In this document: positions 39,541 to 49,682 of the stretch, piece by piece
Numbering within the stretch: the stretch's first letter is position 1
Layout of the letters: the number at the start of each line of letters is the position of its first letter
Assembly (NCBI GenBank): GCA_003132445.1
Contig: PKXU01000198.1
Span: 1-64,000, forward strand
DNA: 64,000 bases
Direction of reading: 5' to 3'
Source of the DNA: Acidobacteriaceae bacterium
GTDB taxonomy: Bacteria > Acidobacteriota > Terriglobia > Terriglobales > Acidobacteriaceae
Position numbers and translations under genes: made by a program
Notes under the pieces: generated by a model
What the model saw: the letters and a program-made list of their open reading frames with translations, nothing else
Databases searched by the model: none
What the model was told of the DNA's origin: nothing

Positions 39541-40266
39541 ATGGCATCGTTCTGTGCAGGTTGTGGGAACAGCATGACCCCGGAGGATCAATTCTGCCGG
39601 GTCTGCGGACGCCAGCCCTCCGCAAGTTCCGTAGTAACAGCTCCACTCAGTGCACCTACGGCCGGAAGCGAGACTAGCGGAAAGGCCATTGTCAGCCTGA
39701 TTTGCGGGCTGTTGTTCTTCGTCCCGCTGCTTTTTATCGCAGCCATCGTATTTGGCCACCTTGCTTTGTCGGAGATTCATAAGAGTGCGGGACGTCTGAA
39801 AGGCAAGGGGATTGCGCTCACAGGGCTGGTGCTGGGTTATTTGTGGATCGGCATTCCAGGTTTTCTGATCATTGCCGCGATCGTGATTCCGAACGTGCTG
39901 CGGGCCCGGATGGCGGCCAATGAGTCGTCCGCTGTAGGGTCGGTGCGGCTGTTGAATGTCGCAGAAATTAATTATGCAGCAAGCCACGCCAGTCAGGGTT
40001 ACACATGCTCCCTTTCAGACCTTGCGCAGGCTAATTTAATCGCTAATGCGCTGGCGACGGGTCAAAAGGCCGGATATGTATTTCAACTCACGGATTGCTC
40101 AGCCGGAGCCGAGGGCGGACCGAATGTGAAATATCAAGTGGTGGCGTATCCGCTGCGGGTCAACCAAACGGGCTTGCGGGCGTTTTGTTCCGACGAATCT
40201 GGCGTGATCAAGGCACATTCCGGATCGGCGCGGCGGTGTGTGGAACGCGGCGTCGCCCTGCAGTGA
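39541..40266 (+). CDS. Zinc-ribbon + DUF4190-like TM + pilin-like C-terminal domain protein
   Basis: MASFCAGCGNSMTPEDQFCRVCGRQ; FGHLALSEIHKSAGRLKGKGIALTGLVLGY; IIAAIVIPNVLRARMAANESSAVGSVRLLNVAEINYA...YTCSLSDL...AFCSDESGVIKA. Confidence 0.85.
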   Translation: MASFCAGCGNSMTPEDQFCRVCGRQPSASSVVTAPLSAPTAGSETSGKAIVSLICGLLFFVPLLFIAAIVFGHLALSEIHKSAGRLKGKGIALTGLVLGYLWIGIPGFLIIAAIVIPNVLRARMAANESSAVGSVRLLNVAEINYAASHASQGYTCSLSDLAQANLIANALATGQKAGYVFQLTDCSAGAEGGPNVKYQVVAYPLRVNQTGLRAFCSDESGVIKAHSGSARRCVERGVALQ

Positions 40267-40296
40267 GCTTTCCCGATCGCTTTCAGGAGGACACGA

Positions 40297-40680
40297 ATGT
40301 TTTGTACTCATTGTGGCGCGAATAATGCGGACACTGCGGCGATGTGTGTGCAGTGCGGCAGGAACTTGCAATCGGGAGCTCCGGCTATTCCATTGCCAGC
40401 GAGCGGAGTGGTTCTGCCGCCCGGCGCGACGGTACAGAACTATCTGGTGTTCGCCATTCTGGCTACCGTTTTCTGCTGTCTTCCGGCTGGGATTCCAGCG
40501 ATCATCTATGCCGCACAGGTGAACGGGAAGTTGCAGGCAGGCGATTTAGCGGGGGCGCAAATCGCGTCCAACAACGCGAAGATGTGGTGCTTGATCTCGC
40601 TGGGACTGGGACTCGGCATCATGGCGTTGTATGCACTCATGATCATGCTGGGAGTTCTGAGCAGCTTTCATCCGCACTAA
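40297..40680 (+). CDS. Zinc-ribbon CD225/dispanin-like membrane protein
   Basis: MFCTHCGANNADTAAMCVQCGRNL; NYLVFAILATVFCCLPAGIPAIIYAAQVNGKLQAGDLAGAQIASNNAKMWCLISLGLGL. Confidence 0.85.
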   Translation: MFCTHCGANNADTAAMCVQCGRNLQSGAPAIPLPASGVVLPPGATVQNYLVFAILATVFCCLPAGIPAIIYAAQVNGKLQAGDLAGAQIASNNAKMWCLISLGLGLGIMALYALMIMLGVLSSFHPH

Positions 40681-40705
40681 ATCGGAAGAATGCAGGAGGG
40701 TCGAT

Positions 40706-41119
40706 GTGAGCAGGAATCGGTTGCTGATTGCGATGCTCGCGGCTTTTGCACTGGCGGTAGTGATGCTGCGGGTTTTCGATCCGGCGACATCCGGCATTTT
40801 TCCGCCCTGTCCGGTGCACTATTTCACAGGATGGTATTGTCCGGGATGCGGCTCGTTACGGGCGATCCACCAGTTGCTGCATGGGAACTTTGAAGCGGCA
40901 TGGAGTTTCAATCCGCTGACTGTTATTTTGTTGCCATTTCTAACCTACGGCCTGGCCTCGTCTGCTCTTTTCGAGATTAGCGGACGCGGGCTGCCGCAAC
41001 CATTTCTGCGGGCGAGCTGGATACGAGCTCTCTGCGCTGCCATCATTCTGTTCGGGATCGCGCGGAATCTTCCGTTGCATCCGTTTGATCTGCTGGCGCC
41101 GGGCGGGATGCACTTGTAA
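40706..41119 (+). CDS. DUF2752 membrane protein
   Basis: PCPVHYFTGWYCPGCGSLRAIHQLLHGNFEAAWSFNPLTVILLP. Confidence 0.88.
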   Translation: MSRNRLLIAMLAAFALAVVMLRVFDPATSGIFPPCPVHYFTGWYCPGCGSLRAIHQLLHGNFEAAWSFNPLTVILLPFLTYGLASSALFEISGRGLPQPFLRASWIRALCAAIILFGIARNLPLHPFDLLAPGGMHL

Positions 41120-41222
41120 GCTGCCTCACTGCGTGTGAAATCCTTCAGCCGGCCTGAAGAGCGGGTTCGTTCAAGATCAGGATCACCCCCTCGCTCGTTT
41201 CATCGCTGTGGAATGACGCGCT

Positions 41223-41726
41223 CTATCCCACGGGGCGAGGGGTGTGGTTTTTCTTGCGGCAGTCTTCGCAGACTCCATAGATCTGAAAACTGTGCCGGGT
41301 TGCGAGGTAGTGGTATTTGTGGCCGATTTCCTGTTCGAGTTGGCTGACTTCCGGAGAAAAAAATTCGACCGAACTGCCGCACTCCGTGCACACCATATGA
41401 TGGTGGCTGCGACGATTGTATTGATGTTCGTAGCGGGCGAAGCCGTCGTGAAACGCGACTTCGCTGGCCAGACCGCACTCGGCAAGCAACTTTAGCGTGC
41501 GGTAGACGGTGGTGTAACCGATGCGCGCATCTTTTTTTTGCACCAGGCGATGAAGTTCGTCGGTGGAGAGATGATCACGGGTTTCGAGGAAAGTATGCAG
41601 AATGGCGTCCCGCTGCGCCGTCTGCTTCAGACCTACCGTCTTCAGATGGCGGTGAAGGATATCCTGAGCTTCGCGGACCATCTGGCGTGAGATGGTAGGC
41701 TGATCATCGATGCGCTTCTGCAGCAT
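41223..41726 (-). CDS. fur: Fur-family transcriptional regulator
   Basis: LKQTAQRDAILHTFLETRDHLSTDELHRLVQKKDARIGYTTVYRTLKLLAECGLA; HHHMVCTECGSSVEF; CEDCRKK. Confidence 0.9.
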   Translation of the reverse strand: MLQKRIDDQPTISRQMVREAQDILHRHLKTVGLKQTAQRDAILHTFLETRDHLSTDELHRLVQKKDARIGYTTVYRTLKLLAECGLASEVAFHDGFARYEHQYNRRSHHHMVCTECGSSVEFFSPEVSQLEQEIGHKYHYLATRHSFQIYGVCEDCRKKNHTPRPVG

Positions 41727-41763
41727 GAGGGGTGAGACAGGGTCAGGATACCATTGGGAATCT

Positions 41764-41784
41764 TGAAAATGAAATTCATTTTCA
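41764..41784. promoter_or_regulatory. Predicted Fur box
   Basis: Perfect 21-bp palindrome tgaaaatgaaattcattttca in the fur/acylase divergent gap (41727-41836). Confidence 0.8.
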
Positions 41785-41836
41785 GCGTGACGACGAGGCC
41801 GGGCCGTACGGAAGTGGACTACAATCAGAGTTTCCC

Positions 41837-44293
41837 ATGAGCACTATGGCAGAGGTTGGCGCATTTAAATCCCGCCGTACCTCCGCGGCGCGCATTCTGT
41901 TCTGGGTGTTGCTGACGCTCCTGGTGTTGGTGTGCGTAGTCGTCGGCTATGCCTACTATGTGGCGCACTCTGCTCTTCCCCAACTCGACGGACATTTGCA
42001 GATCAGCGGGCTGGCGGCGCCGGTCACGGTAGCGCGCGACAGTCATGGCGTGCCCACCATCGAAGCCGCTAATCTTGAGGATCTTTTTTTTGCGCAGGGT
42101 TATGTCACCGCGCAGGATCGACTGTGGCAGATGGACGTGATGCGGCGTTTCGGCGGAGGAGAACTTGCGGAGATTCTGGGCGAACCCCTGCTGAAACTGG
42201 ACCGCGAACAGAGAATTCTGGGCTTGCGGGATACGGCCAGAAAGGCGCTGCAAACGGCCAGCCCGCGCGACCACATTTTCTTCGAGGCCTACGCGCGCGG
42301 CGTAAATGCTTACGTTGCCTCGCACGCTCATAAACTGCCGATCGAGTTTCGCATTCTTGGCTACAAGCCGACACCGTGGCTGCCCGAAGATTCGCTGGTC
42401 ATTGCCAACGAGATGGTGAAGGATTTGAACTTTCATTATTTCTTTGACGCGCTGTCCCGGGAAAAAATCCTGATCAAGCTGGGGCCGGAGTTGACTGCGG
42501 ATTTATATGTGAATCGCTCCTGGCACGACCGCCCGCCCACGGTGATGCGGGAAGATTTGAAGCAGCCCGACAACAAGGCTGGGGACTCCGATGAGGACGA
42601 TGATGACGATTCCCCTGACAACTCGGTGACACGACATCAACTTCCGCCATTCGTTTCAGACGAACTGCCGGTGAATGGTTCGAACGACTGGGTCGTTTCC
42701 GGCGCGCACACCGTCACGGGCAAGCCGCTACTCGCGAATGACATGCACCTTGGCCATCAAATGCCGAACCTGTGGTATGAGGCACATTTGAAAGCAGGTC
42801 CGCTGGATGTTGCGGGCGTAACGCTGCCTGGCATGCCCTTTGTAATTGTCGGCCACAATCAGCGAATCGCATGGGGATTTACTAATGTCGGCCCTACCGT
42901 GACTGACGTTTACATTGAAAACTTCAATGGCCAGGGCGCGTACCAAACTCCGAATGGATGGCTGCAGCCGGAACGTCGCCTCGAGGTTATTCACGTCAAA
43001 GGCAAGCACGATGTCAGCGTGGATGTGAAGATTACGCGACATGGGCCCATCATTACAGAACTGGTTCCCGGCGAAAGTCGGCCGCTGGCGTTGCGCTGGA
43101 CGCTCTATGACTCGCTGCACATTCCGTTATTTGACGTGAACACTGCGCAGAACTGGCAAGACTTTCGGCACGCATTTTCGCAGTTCGACGCGCCGGGACA
43201 AAACGTGGTTTATGCCGACGTGGATGGAAATATTGGATATCAGGCCACCGGCAAGATTCCCATCCGCGCCGCAGGCGATGGCAGCCTTCCCGTGAGCGGC
43301 GCCGACAATGCGCACGAGTGGATTTCCTACATTCCGTTTGACAAGCTGCCCAACATCTACAACCCGCCATCGGGAATCATCGCCACCGCGAACGGAAGAA
43401 TCACACCGGACAACTATCCGTATTCCATCAGCATGGAATGGGAAGCTCCGTGGCGCACGGCACGCATTTATCACGTGCTGGAATCAGGACGGCAATTTTC
43501 CGCGGCGGACATGCTCGCGCTGCAAACCGATATTCACTCGGAAGCCGATCTGTTCGCGGCAGAACGGTTTGTATATGCGGTCGACCATGCGACGAAGCCC
43601 TCGGCGCGCGCGAAACAAGCCGCGGACTTGATGCGAAGTTGGGATGGCCGCATGCAGGCTTCGGAGGCGGCTCCGATCATCGCGGAAAATTCCATGCATG
43701 AATTGCGCCGACTTCTACTCGAGCCGAAACTCGGAAGCGCGCCTGCCGATCCCACCCAAGACGAGGGAGCTTTGAGTTGGACGACCTATTCGTGGGAGAT
43801 GCGCTCGGTGTGGATGGAGAACATTCTGGTGCATCGTCCCAAGCGCTGGCTGCCGGAAGCATTTCCGAACTATGACGAACTGCTTACGGCAGCAGTGGAA
43901 GCAGCGGTGAATGCTCCGACCGCGCCGAGTAACCTGGCGTCGTGGCAATGGGGTGCGTTTAACGCAGTCGAGATACAGCATCCCGTCCTGGGAAAAATTC
44001 CGATTGTCAGGCATTGGTCGGGCCCTGGGCTGCAAGAGCAGTCGGGCAGCGGATATTCAGTGAAGGCGGTCACGCCGCACCACGGGCCGTCGGAGCGTTT
44101 CACAGCGAACCTTGCGGACTTGGATCAGTCCACGCTAAACGTTGTGACCGGTCAGGGCGGAAATTTCTTGAGCCCTTATTATTTGGATCAATGGAAGGCC
44201 TGGTATGAGGGGACGACGTTCGCGTTGCCATTTAGCGAGACGGCTGTAAAAGAGGCGACGGTGCATCAACTGGTATTAGAACCAATCAGGTAG
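41837..44293 (+). CDS. Penicillin acylase family (Ntn hydrolase) protein
   Basis: N-terminal TM; DSHGVPTIEAANLEDLFFAQGYVTAQDRLWQMDVMRR; NGSNDWVVSGAHTVTGKPLLANDMHLG; start MSTMAEVG favoured. Confidence 0.92.
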   Translation: MSTMAEVGAFKSRRTSAARILFWVLLTLLVLVCVVVGYAYYVAHSALPQLDGHLQISGLAAPVTVARDSHGVPTIEAANLEDLFFAQGYVTAQDRLWQMDVMRRFGGGELAEILGEPLLKLDREQRILGLRDTARKALQTASPRDHIFFEAYARGVNAYVASHAHKLPIEFRILGYKPTPWLPEDSLVIANEMVKDLNFHYFFDALSREKILIKLGPELTADLYVNRSWHDRPPTVMREDLKQPDNKAGDSDEDDDDDSPDNSVTRHQLPPFVSDELPVNGSNDWVVSGAHTVTGKPLLANDMHLGHQMPNLWYEAHLKAGPLDVAGVTLPGMPFVIVGHNQRIAWGFTNVGPTVTDVYIENFNGQGAYQTPNGWLQPERRLEVIHVKGKHDVSVDVKITRHGPIITELVPGESRPLALRWTLYDSLHIPLFDVNTAQNWQDFRHAFSQFDAPGQNVVYADVDGNIGYQATGKIPIRAAGDGSLPVSGADNAHEWISYIPFDKLPNIYNPPSGIIATANGRITPDNYPYSISMEWEAPWRTARIYHVLESGRQFSAADMLALQTDIHSEADLFAAERFVYAVDHATKPSARAKQAADLMRSWDGRMQASEAAPIIAENSMHELRRLLLEPKLGSAPADPTQDEGALSWTTYSWEMRSVWMENILVHRPKRWLPEAFPNYDELLTAAVEAAVNAPTAPSNLASWQWGAFNAVEIQHPVLGKIPIVRHWSGPGLQEQSGSGYSVKAVTPHHGPSERFTANLADLDQSTLNVVTGQGGNFLSPYYLDQWKAWYEGTTFALPFSETAVKEATVHQLVLEPIR

Positions 44294-44621
44294 AAGTCAC
44301 GCCGGATTTGCTGGTTGCCAGGTCCCTAGACGCTACGGTGTCGTAAATTCATAACGCCAAGGCCGTGGTCATGTCAGGTCGGCTGAGGGCCGCCAGCTCG
44401 AATTCCGACAAAAATGGTCGCCTCTTCCAAACTCTTCAGCCCACATTACTTACCTTTCAAGGCAGTATTTCGACTGATCCCTGCCGAGTCTTTCCGGCAG
44501 TCCATAGCAGTGAGTTAGATTGAATTGCGACAAAAAAGGTCGGAGATTGATCTGAGCCATTCGCACACAGAAACGCAGTTTAGTTGCCCGCAGACCTTTC
44601 AGAACGGAGAGTCTTAGCCGC

Positions 44622-47600
44622 TTGAGACGCCATGCTCTATGTCTTTTTTTTGCTGCGATGCTCCTTGCCGTCCGAGCGTGGGCCGGGACTGGCGGGAGTA
44701 TTTCCGGCACAGTGAGAGACGCTAGCCACGCCTTAGTCTCCGGCGCAACCGTAAACGCAACCGATCTCGATACTGCCATTACCGTTCGGGTCACGACGAA
44801 TGATCGCGGTTTTTATTCCTTCCCCGAATTGGCGGTGGGACGTTACAACATTGCGATTGAGAAGACGGGATTCAGACTCTACCGGCGAACCACTCTCACC
44901 CTCGACACCAACAGTGCCTTGACGGTTGATGCCGTGCTGGAGGTAGGCGAATCGTTCGATACCGTTACGGTCGTCGACACTGCCGTACATGCGGAAACAT
45001 CCCAGACGCAGATGGGCGAGGTGATTGGCGGGAAAACAATTGCCGCCGTCCCTTTGAACGGACGCAGCTATACGGACCTTCTGGCACTCCAGCCCGGCGT
45101 CGTTCCGGCGACGTCGCTCACCTCAAATACGCAACAAGATGTTGGCGTCAGTGCGCTTTCGCCGTCGGGTGGACTGAACCCCGGAACGATTTCGATCAAT
45201 GGGCAGAGAGAATTCTCGAATGCCTTTACTGTGAACGGCAGCGATGCCGAAGAAGACGTGAACTCGGGAACGGCGATCATTCCCAACCTCGATTCCATTG
45301 CCGAATTTCGTATTCTGACCAATAACTTCGACGCGGAATACGGGGGACACAGCGGAGGACAGATCAACGTCGTCACAAAATCGGGCACCAATGGATTTCA
45401 TGGAGATGCGTTCGAGTTCGCGAGAAATACGAGTCTGGATGCCCGCAACTATTTTTCTCCGACGCGTGGTGCGTTCAACCAGAACCAGTTTGGCGGAACA
45501 TTTGGCGGCCCCATTCGGAGGAACGAGACGTTTTTCTTCGCCGATTATCAGGGAACTCGATTGACTCAGGGCATCGACACCGGCCAGATTCCGATTCCTT
45601 CTCCGGCGGACCGAGACGGTGACCTAGCGGATATGGCAAGTTCGCTGAGCGGAACGGTCACAGGCCAGTATTGGGCGACCCTGCTCTCGCAAGAACTCGG
45701 CTATTCCATTTCTCCCAATGAACCCTATTACACGCCGGGATGCTCGGCCAGCGGTTCGAATCCGTGTGTTTTTCCGGGAGCGGTGATTCCTCGAAGCGCA
45801 TGGGCAGCACTGTCTGCCAATCTTTTGCAATACATTCCATTGCCCAACACTGCGAATGACACGTTCGCAACGTCGAATTACAACGAAACTTTGCGGGATG
45901 ATAAAGGCGCCTATCGATTGGACCACAACAGTCGTTGGGGTTCATTTTCTGCGTATTACTTTCTGGATAATTACACGCTTAACAATCCTTATCCGGCGGC
46001 GCAGAGTGGCGCCAGTGTGCCTGGATTTAGTGCTCTCTATTTGGGACGGGCTCAGTTGCTGAGTTTAGCCAACACAACCACGCTGGCAACCACGGCCCTC
46101 AATGAGTTTCACTTTACCTATATGCGCGATAACAGCGATCTTGGAAAACCGATCGGCGGAGTGGGCGTCAGTTTAGCCTCGCAGGGATTTGTGACTGGCG
46201 CGGGAGCTGCCGGAATTGTGCCGCTGAATCCAGCAGGCGAGGGCGTGGAGAATATTGTATTCAATGCTTTTTCGATTGGAACCAATGCGAACGAACTTAA
46301 GCAAGTGAACAACACTTTTCAATGGACGGATAACTTTGCCAAAGTGCTTGGCCGGCACACGGTTAAAATCGGCGCGGAATTCCACTACGACCAGATCAAT
46401 ACTCGAGCCATTGCGCAATTCAACGGTAACTTTTTATTCACCGGGAGCGAAACTGGGTCTGACTTTGCCGATTTTCTGTTGGGGCTTCCCAGCCAATACA
46501 ACCAGAGCCAGTTGCTGCCGTTTTACGGCCGGAACAAGTATTTGGGCCTTTACGCCGAGGATGGTTGGCATGTTCGTCCGAACCTGACACTGAACTACGG
46601 CTTGCGCTGGGATCGCATTGAGCCGTGGTATGAAAAGAATAATGGGATTTCAACCTTCGAACCAGGTAAGCAGTCGTTAGTATTTCCCGGCGCGCCGGCC
46701 GGAATTCTTTTTCCTACTGACCCGGGTGTCCCGCGAACCCTGGCGCCTGCGGGAAATTTGGACCTCGCTCCTCGTATTGGGTTGGCATATTCGCCACAAG
46801 GAACGGATGAAACGTTTCTCGGCAAGATTCTGGGTGGGCCGGGAAAAACAAGCATCAGAGCGGGCTTCGGAATGTATTACACCGCGATCGAAGCGCTCAC
46901 GCTGGGCATCCTGGCCGGGAATGCTCCATTTGGGATCACGTATTCGAGTCCCGCGCCGCCGTTATTCGCCACGCCGTTTATCACCGCATCCACAGGACAG
47001 AATCAAGGCCAGCCATTTCCGGTAGCCCTGATTACGCAGGAAGCCTCACGGACGCATCCAGACGCAAGCGTCGACTGGTCCCAATATGAGCCGATCAGCG
47101 GCCTCCCGGGATATGCCGCCTCGAACCGCATCCCGTACGTCGAACAATATATGTTGTCGCTGGAGCGGCAACTCGGGGGGAACACAATATTCAGCGTCAG
47201 CTATGTAGGGACGCAATCGCACAGGCTTCTGGTTATGGAGGAAGCAAATACCGGCAATCCGGCGCTTTGCCTAAGCCTGAGCCAACCAAACGACGTGGCT
47301 GCCGGATCCCCGACGTGTGGTCCTTTTGGTGAGAGCAATGTATTCAAAACGCCCTCGGGCCAAGTAATCTATGGAACTCGCGGACCACTGGGCTTTAATT
47401 TTGGGAGCGACACGAATCAGACAACCATCGGGAAATCGAATTACAACTCTCTTCAGTTCAGTCTTCGCCACAGCAGCGGACGGTTGGAGTTGGCGGCCGG
47501 TTACACCTATGGCAAATCGCTGGATGAATCTTCTAATCTAGGCGAAGAAGTCAATCCGATCAATCCCGCTCTAAGCTATGCGCTGTCGTCGTTTGACATC

Positions 47601-48152
47601 CGGCAAAACTTTGTACTCAGTTACAACTACAGGTTGCCTATCGAGAAGTTATTCCGAATCTCAAACCGCTGGACGCAAGGATGGGAGGTTTCCGGGATCA
47701 CACATTTCAGTTCCGGTCTGCCGGTCACTCTCGTCAACTATGGCGACAATTCTCTGCTGGGAGCGGAACCTAACGGAATCAATAACTATGGAATTGATGA
47801 ACCTGATTATTCAGGAGGCGGTCTCGACATCAATCCGAACCCGCGCAATGGACGGCCGTATTTCAATACTGCCCAATTCAGTGAGAACGTTTTAGGCACG
47901 CCCGGAAACGCTAAGCGGCGGTTTTTCTATGGGCCTGGGATGGACAACTATGATATGGCGCTTCTCAAGAATGTAGAGTTCACCGAATCGAAGTCGCTCC
48001 AGCTTCGAGTTGAGGGGTTCAACGTCTTCAACCACGCACAATTCTTTGGCCCGCAATCCGTCGATGGCAATATCGGCAGCTCCACTTTTGGGCAGGTCGT
48101 GAATGCCAATCCGCCGCGCCTCTTGCAGGTGGGAGCTAAATTTCTTTTCTGA
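44622..48152 (+). CDS. TonB-dependent receptor (Oar-like, carboxypeptidase regulatory-like N-terminus)
   Basis: Signal peptide; GTGGSISGTVRDASHALVSGATVNATDLDT; NGRSYTDLLALQPGVVP; INVVTKSGTNGFHGDAFEFARNTSLDARNYF; beta-barrel C-terminus ending LLQVGAKFLF. Confidence 0.92.
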   Translation: MRRHALCLFFAAMLLAVRAWAGTGGSISGTVRDASHALVSGATVNATDLDTAITVRVTTNDRGFYSFPELAVGRYNIAIEKTGFRLYRRTTLTLDTNSALTVDAVLEVGESFDTVTVVDTAVHAETSQTQMGEVIGGKTIAAVPLNGRSYTDLLALQPGVVPATSLTSNTQQDVGVSALSPSGGLNPGTISINGQREFSNAFTVNGSDAEEDVNSGTAIIPNLDSIAEFRILTNNFDAEYGGHSGGQINVVTKSGTNGFHGDAFEFARNTSLDARNYFSPTRGAFNQNQFGGTFGGPIRRNETFFFADYQGTRLTQGIDTGQIPIPSPADRDGDLADMASSLSGTVTGQYWATLLSQELGYSISPNEPYYTPGCSASGSNPCVFPGAVIPRSAWAALSANLLQYIPLPNTANDTFATSNYNETLRDDKGAYRLDHNSRWGSFSAYYFLDNYTLNNPYPAAQSGASVPGFSALYLGRAQLLSLANTTTLATTALNEFHFTYMRDNSDLGKPIGGVGVSLASQGFVTGAGAAGIVPLNPAGEGVENIVFNAFSIGTNANELKQVNNTFQWTDNFAKVLGRHTVKIGAEFHYDQINTRAIAQFNGNFLFTGSETGSDFADFLLGLPSQYNQSQLLPFYGRNKYLGLYAEDGWHVRPNLTLNYGLRWDRIEPWYEKNNGISTFEPGKQSLVFPGAPAGILFPTDPGVPRTLAPAGNLDLAPRIGLAYSPQGTDETFLGKILGGPGKTSIRAGFGMYYTAIEALTLGILAGNAPFGITYSSPAPPLFATPFITASTGQNQGQPFPVALITQEASRTHPDASVDWSQYEPISGLPGYAASNRIPYVEQYMLSLERQLGGNTIFSVSYVGTQSHRLLVMEEANTGNPALCLSLSQPNDVAAGSPTCGPFGESNVFKTPSGQVIYGTRGPLGFNFGSDTNQTTIGKSNYNSLQFSLRHSSGRLELAAGYTYGKSLDESSNLGEEVNPINPALSYALSSFDIRQNFVLSYNYRLPIEKLFRISNRWTQGWEVSGITHFSSGLPVTLVNYGDNSLLGAEPNGINNYGIDEPDYSGGGLDINPNPRNGRPYFNTAQFSENVLGTPGNAKRRFFYGPGMDNYDMALLKNVEFTESKSLQLRVEGFNVFNHAQFFGPQSVDGNIGSSTFGQVVNANPPRLLQVGAKFLF

Positions 48153-48195
48153 CCCAAGCCGGTTGGGAATCCAGAACCCGAAACATTTTCAACCT

Positions 48196-49518
48196 CTAGA
48201 AGAAGTCGATCGCCTTGATGTCACCCACGTAGCCGACGATATTGATGTTCCCCGTCGGTAGGAAATCGTTGATCAACAAAATATCCTGAGGAAGCTCGTA
48301 GACACGCAAGTTGCCGCCCTCGGCCACGTACTCGACTGGGCGCGTGGTGAAACCCTGGAAGCCATTCACGTTACCATTGTCGGGGGGAATGAACACTGAA
48401 TTGTCATAGGTCTTATAGATCGACAAACAACCGCGCACTTCGCCGCTGGGATTGTTCACGTTGCCGACATTGATGCAGTCGTAGGATCCAATGAAGAGCT
48501 GACCACCGGCAGTCATATCCATGCGCCAGTGGTAGCCATCGGTGATTACAGCGGTGCCAGTGACGGTTGCCGAACCGGTATCGATGATATCGAGGCGTCC
48601 GCAGGTAGTAGCGGCCGTCGTCTGGCCCGTGCAGGCATTGTTGGTGGGCGAGGTGCCAGCGACATATAGGGTCGTTCCGCTGAACAGGGCCCAGGTAGCG
48701 GCATCGACGGGAATTGTTTTGGTGATGGTAAGAGTCGGCAGGTCGAGCACCATGACGCTGGCTTGAACTCCGCCGCACTGCGGTCCGCAATTCAAAATGT
48801 AGGCCGTGGTTCCGTTGATGACGCCGTATACGGGACGGTCAAAGCCAGGGACGATGGTGCAAACCGCGTTGGGAGGATTGGTAAGGCAACTGGTGTCGAC
48901 GGGTGATACGGCAGCGCCGGGCGTCAGCACGGTAACCGCGTTGGAGTCGTTGCTGAAAACCAGCAGTTGAGTGCCGTTTGAGTTCGAGACCACCGTTTGA
49001 GCGTTGGTGACAGCAATCGAGACAGCGACCCCTCCGCCGGAGAAATTCATCTCCTCTACGGCTCCGATGAAAGAAAATCCCTGGAAGGTGGCCGTTGGAA
49101 CAGCAGCGTACCCTATCGCCGAGGAAGTTGGAACCACCATGCTTAACGTAGGTCCCGCGAGGTGCACATTACCGATATCGGACTCCGTCGTTGTATCTAC
49201 ACCGTAAACAGTGTTACTGCTGGCATCAAACGCCGCCACCACGTCTCGGCTGGGAGAAATCGCCATGAGCCCCGGCGAATTGCCAGCCGGGATATCGGCG
49301 AGCCTCGGAATGACGTCGTAGAAAGCGTTGAGTATCACTAGGCCGCCGGAAACGGACGTCGAGCTTATACTTTGCGACGCCAAAACGCGATCGGGAATCC
49401 CGCTGGGCGGGGTTTTCTTTCCACTGCTCCCCCCACAGGAGATGAAGCTCAAGCTGGCGCACAATCCGATTAAGAAAACGAGGCAGGTTCTTTTCAAACT
49501 GCGTGCTCCTAACGACAT
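48196..49518 (-). CDS. Secreted lipoprotein, YVTN/beta-propeller-like, hypothetical
   Basis: Lipobox-like LSFISCGGSSGKK; repeated beta-rich segments. Confidence 0.6.
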   Translation of the reverse strand: MSLGARSLKRTCLVFLIGLCASLSFISCGGSSGKKTPPSGIPDRVLASQSISSTSVSGGLVILNAFYDVIPRLADIPAGNSPGLMAISPSRDVVAAFDASSNTVYGVDTTTESDIGNVHLAGPTLSMVVPTSSAIGYAAVPTATFQGFSFIGAVEEMNFSGGGVAVSIAVTNAQTVVSNSNGTQLLVFSNDSNAVTVLTPGAAVSPVDTSCLTNPPNAVCTIVPGFDRPVYGVINGTTAYILNCGPQCGGVQASVMVLDLPTLTITKTIPVDAATWALFSGTTLYVAGTSPTNNACTGQTTAATTCGRLDIIDTGSATVTGTAVITDGYHWRMDMTAGGQLFIGSYDCINVGNVNNPSGEVRGCLSIYKTYDNSVFIPPDNGNVNGFQGFTTRPVEYVAEGGNLRVYELPQDILLINDFLPTGNINIVGYVGDIKAIDFF

Positions 49519-49682
49519 GAAAAAGGAAGATTTATTTGTGAAATCGTGGATTATAACAGACCCCGAACCGGTGTTCCCGTGACTCGCGGACTGTGGCGAA
49601 ATGGATGCGACTGTCTTGGCGGTTCATGTTCGAATGTTGAAGATGCACGAGCCTGCCTCATTCCTGTATTCTGAGTGACTAT

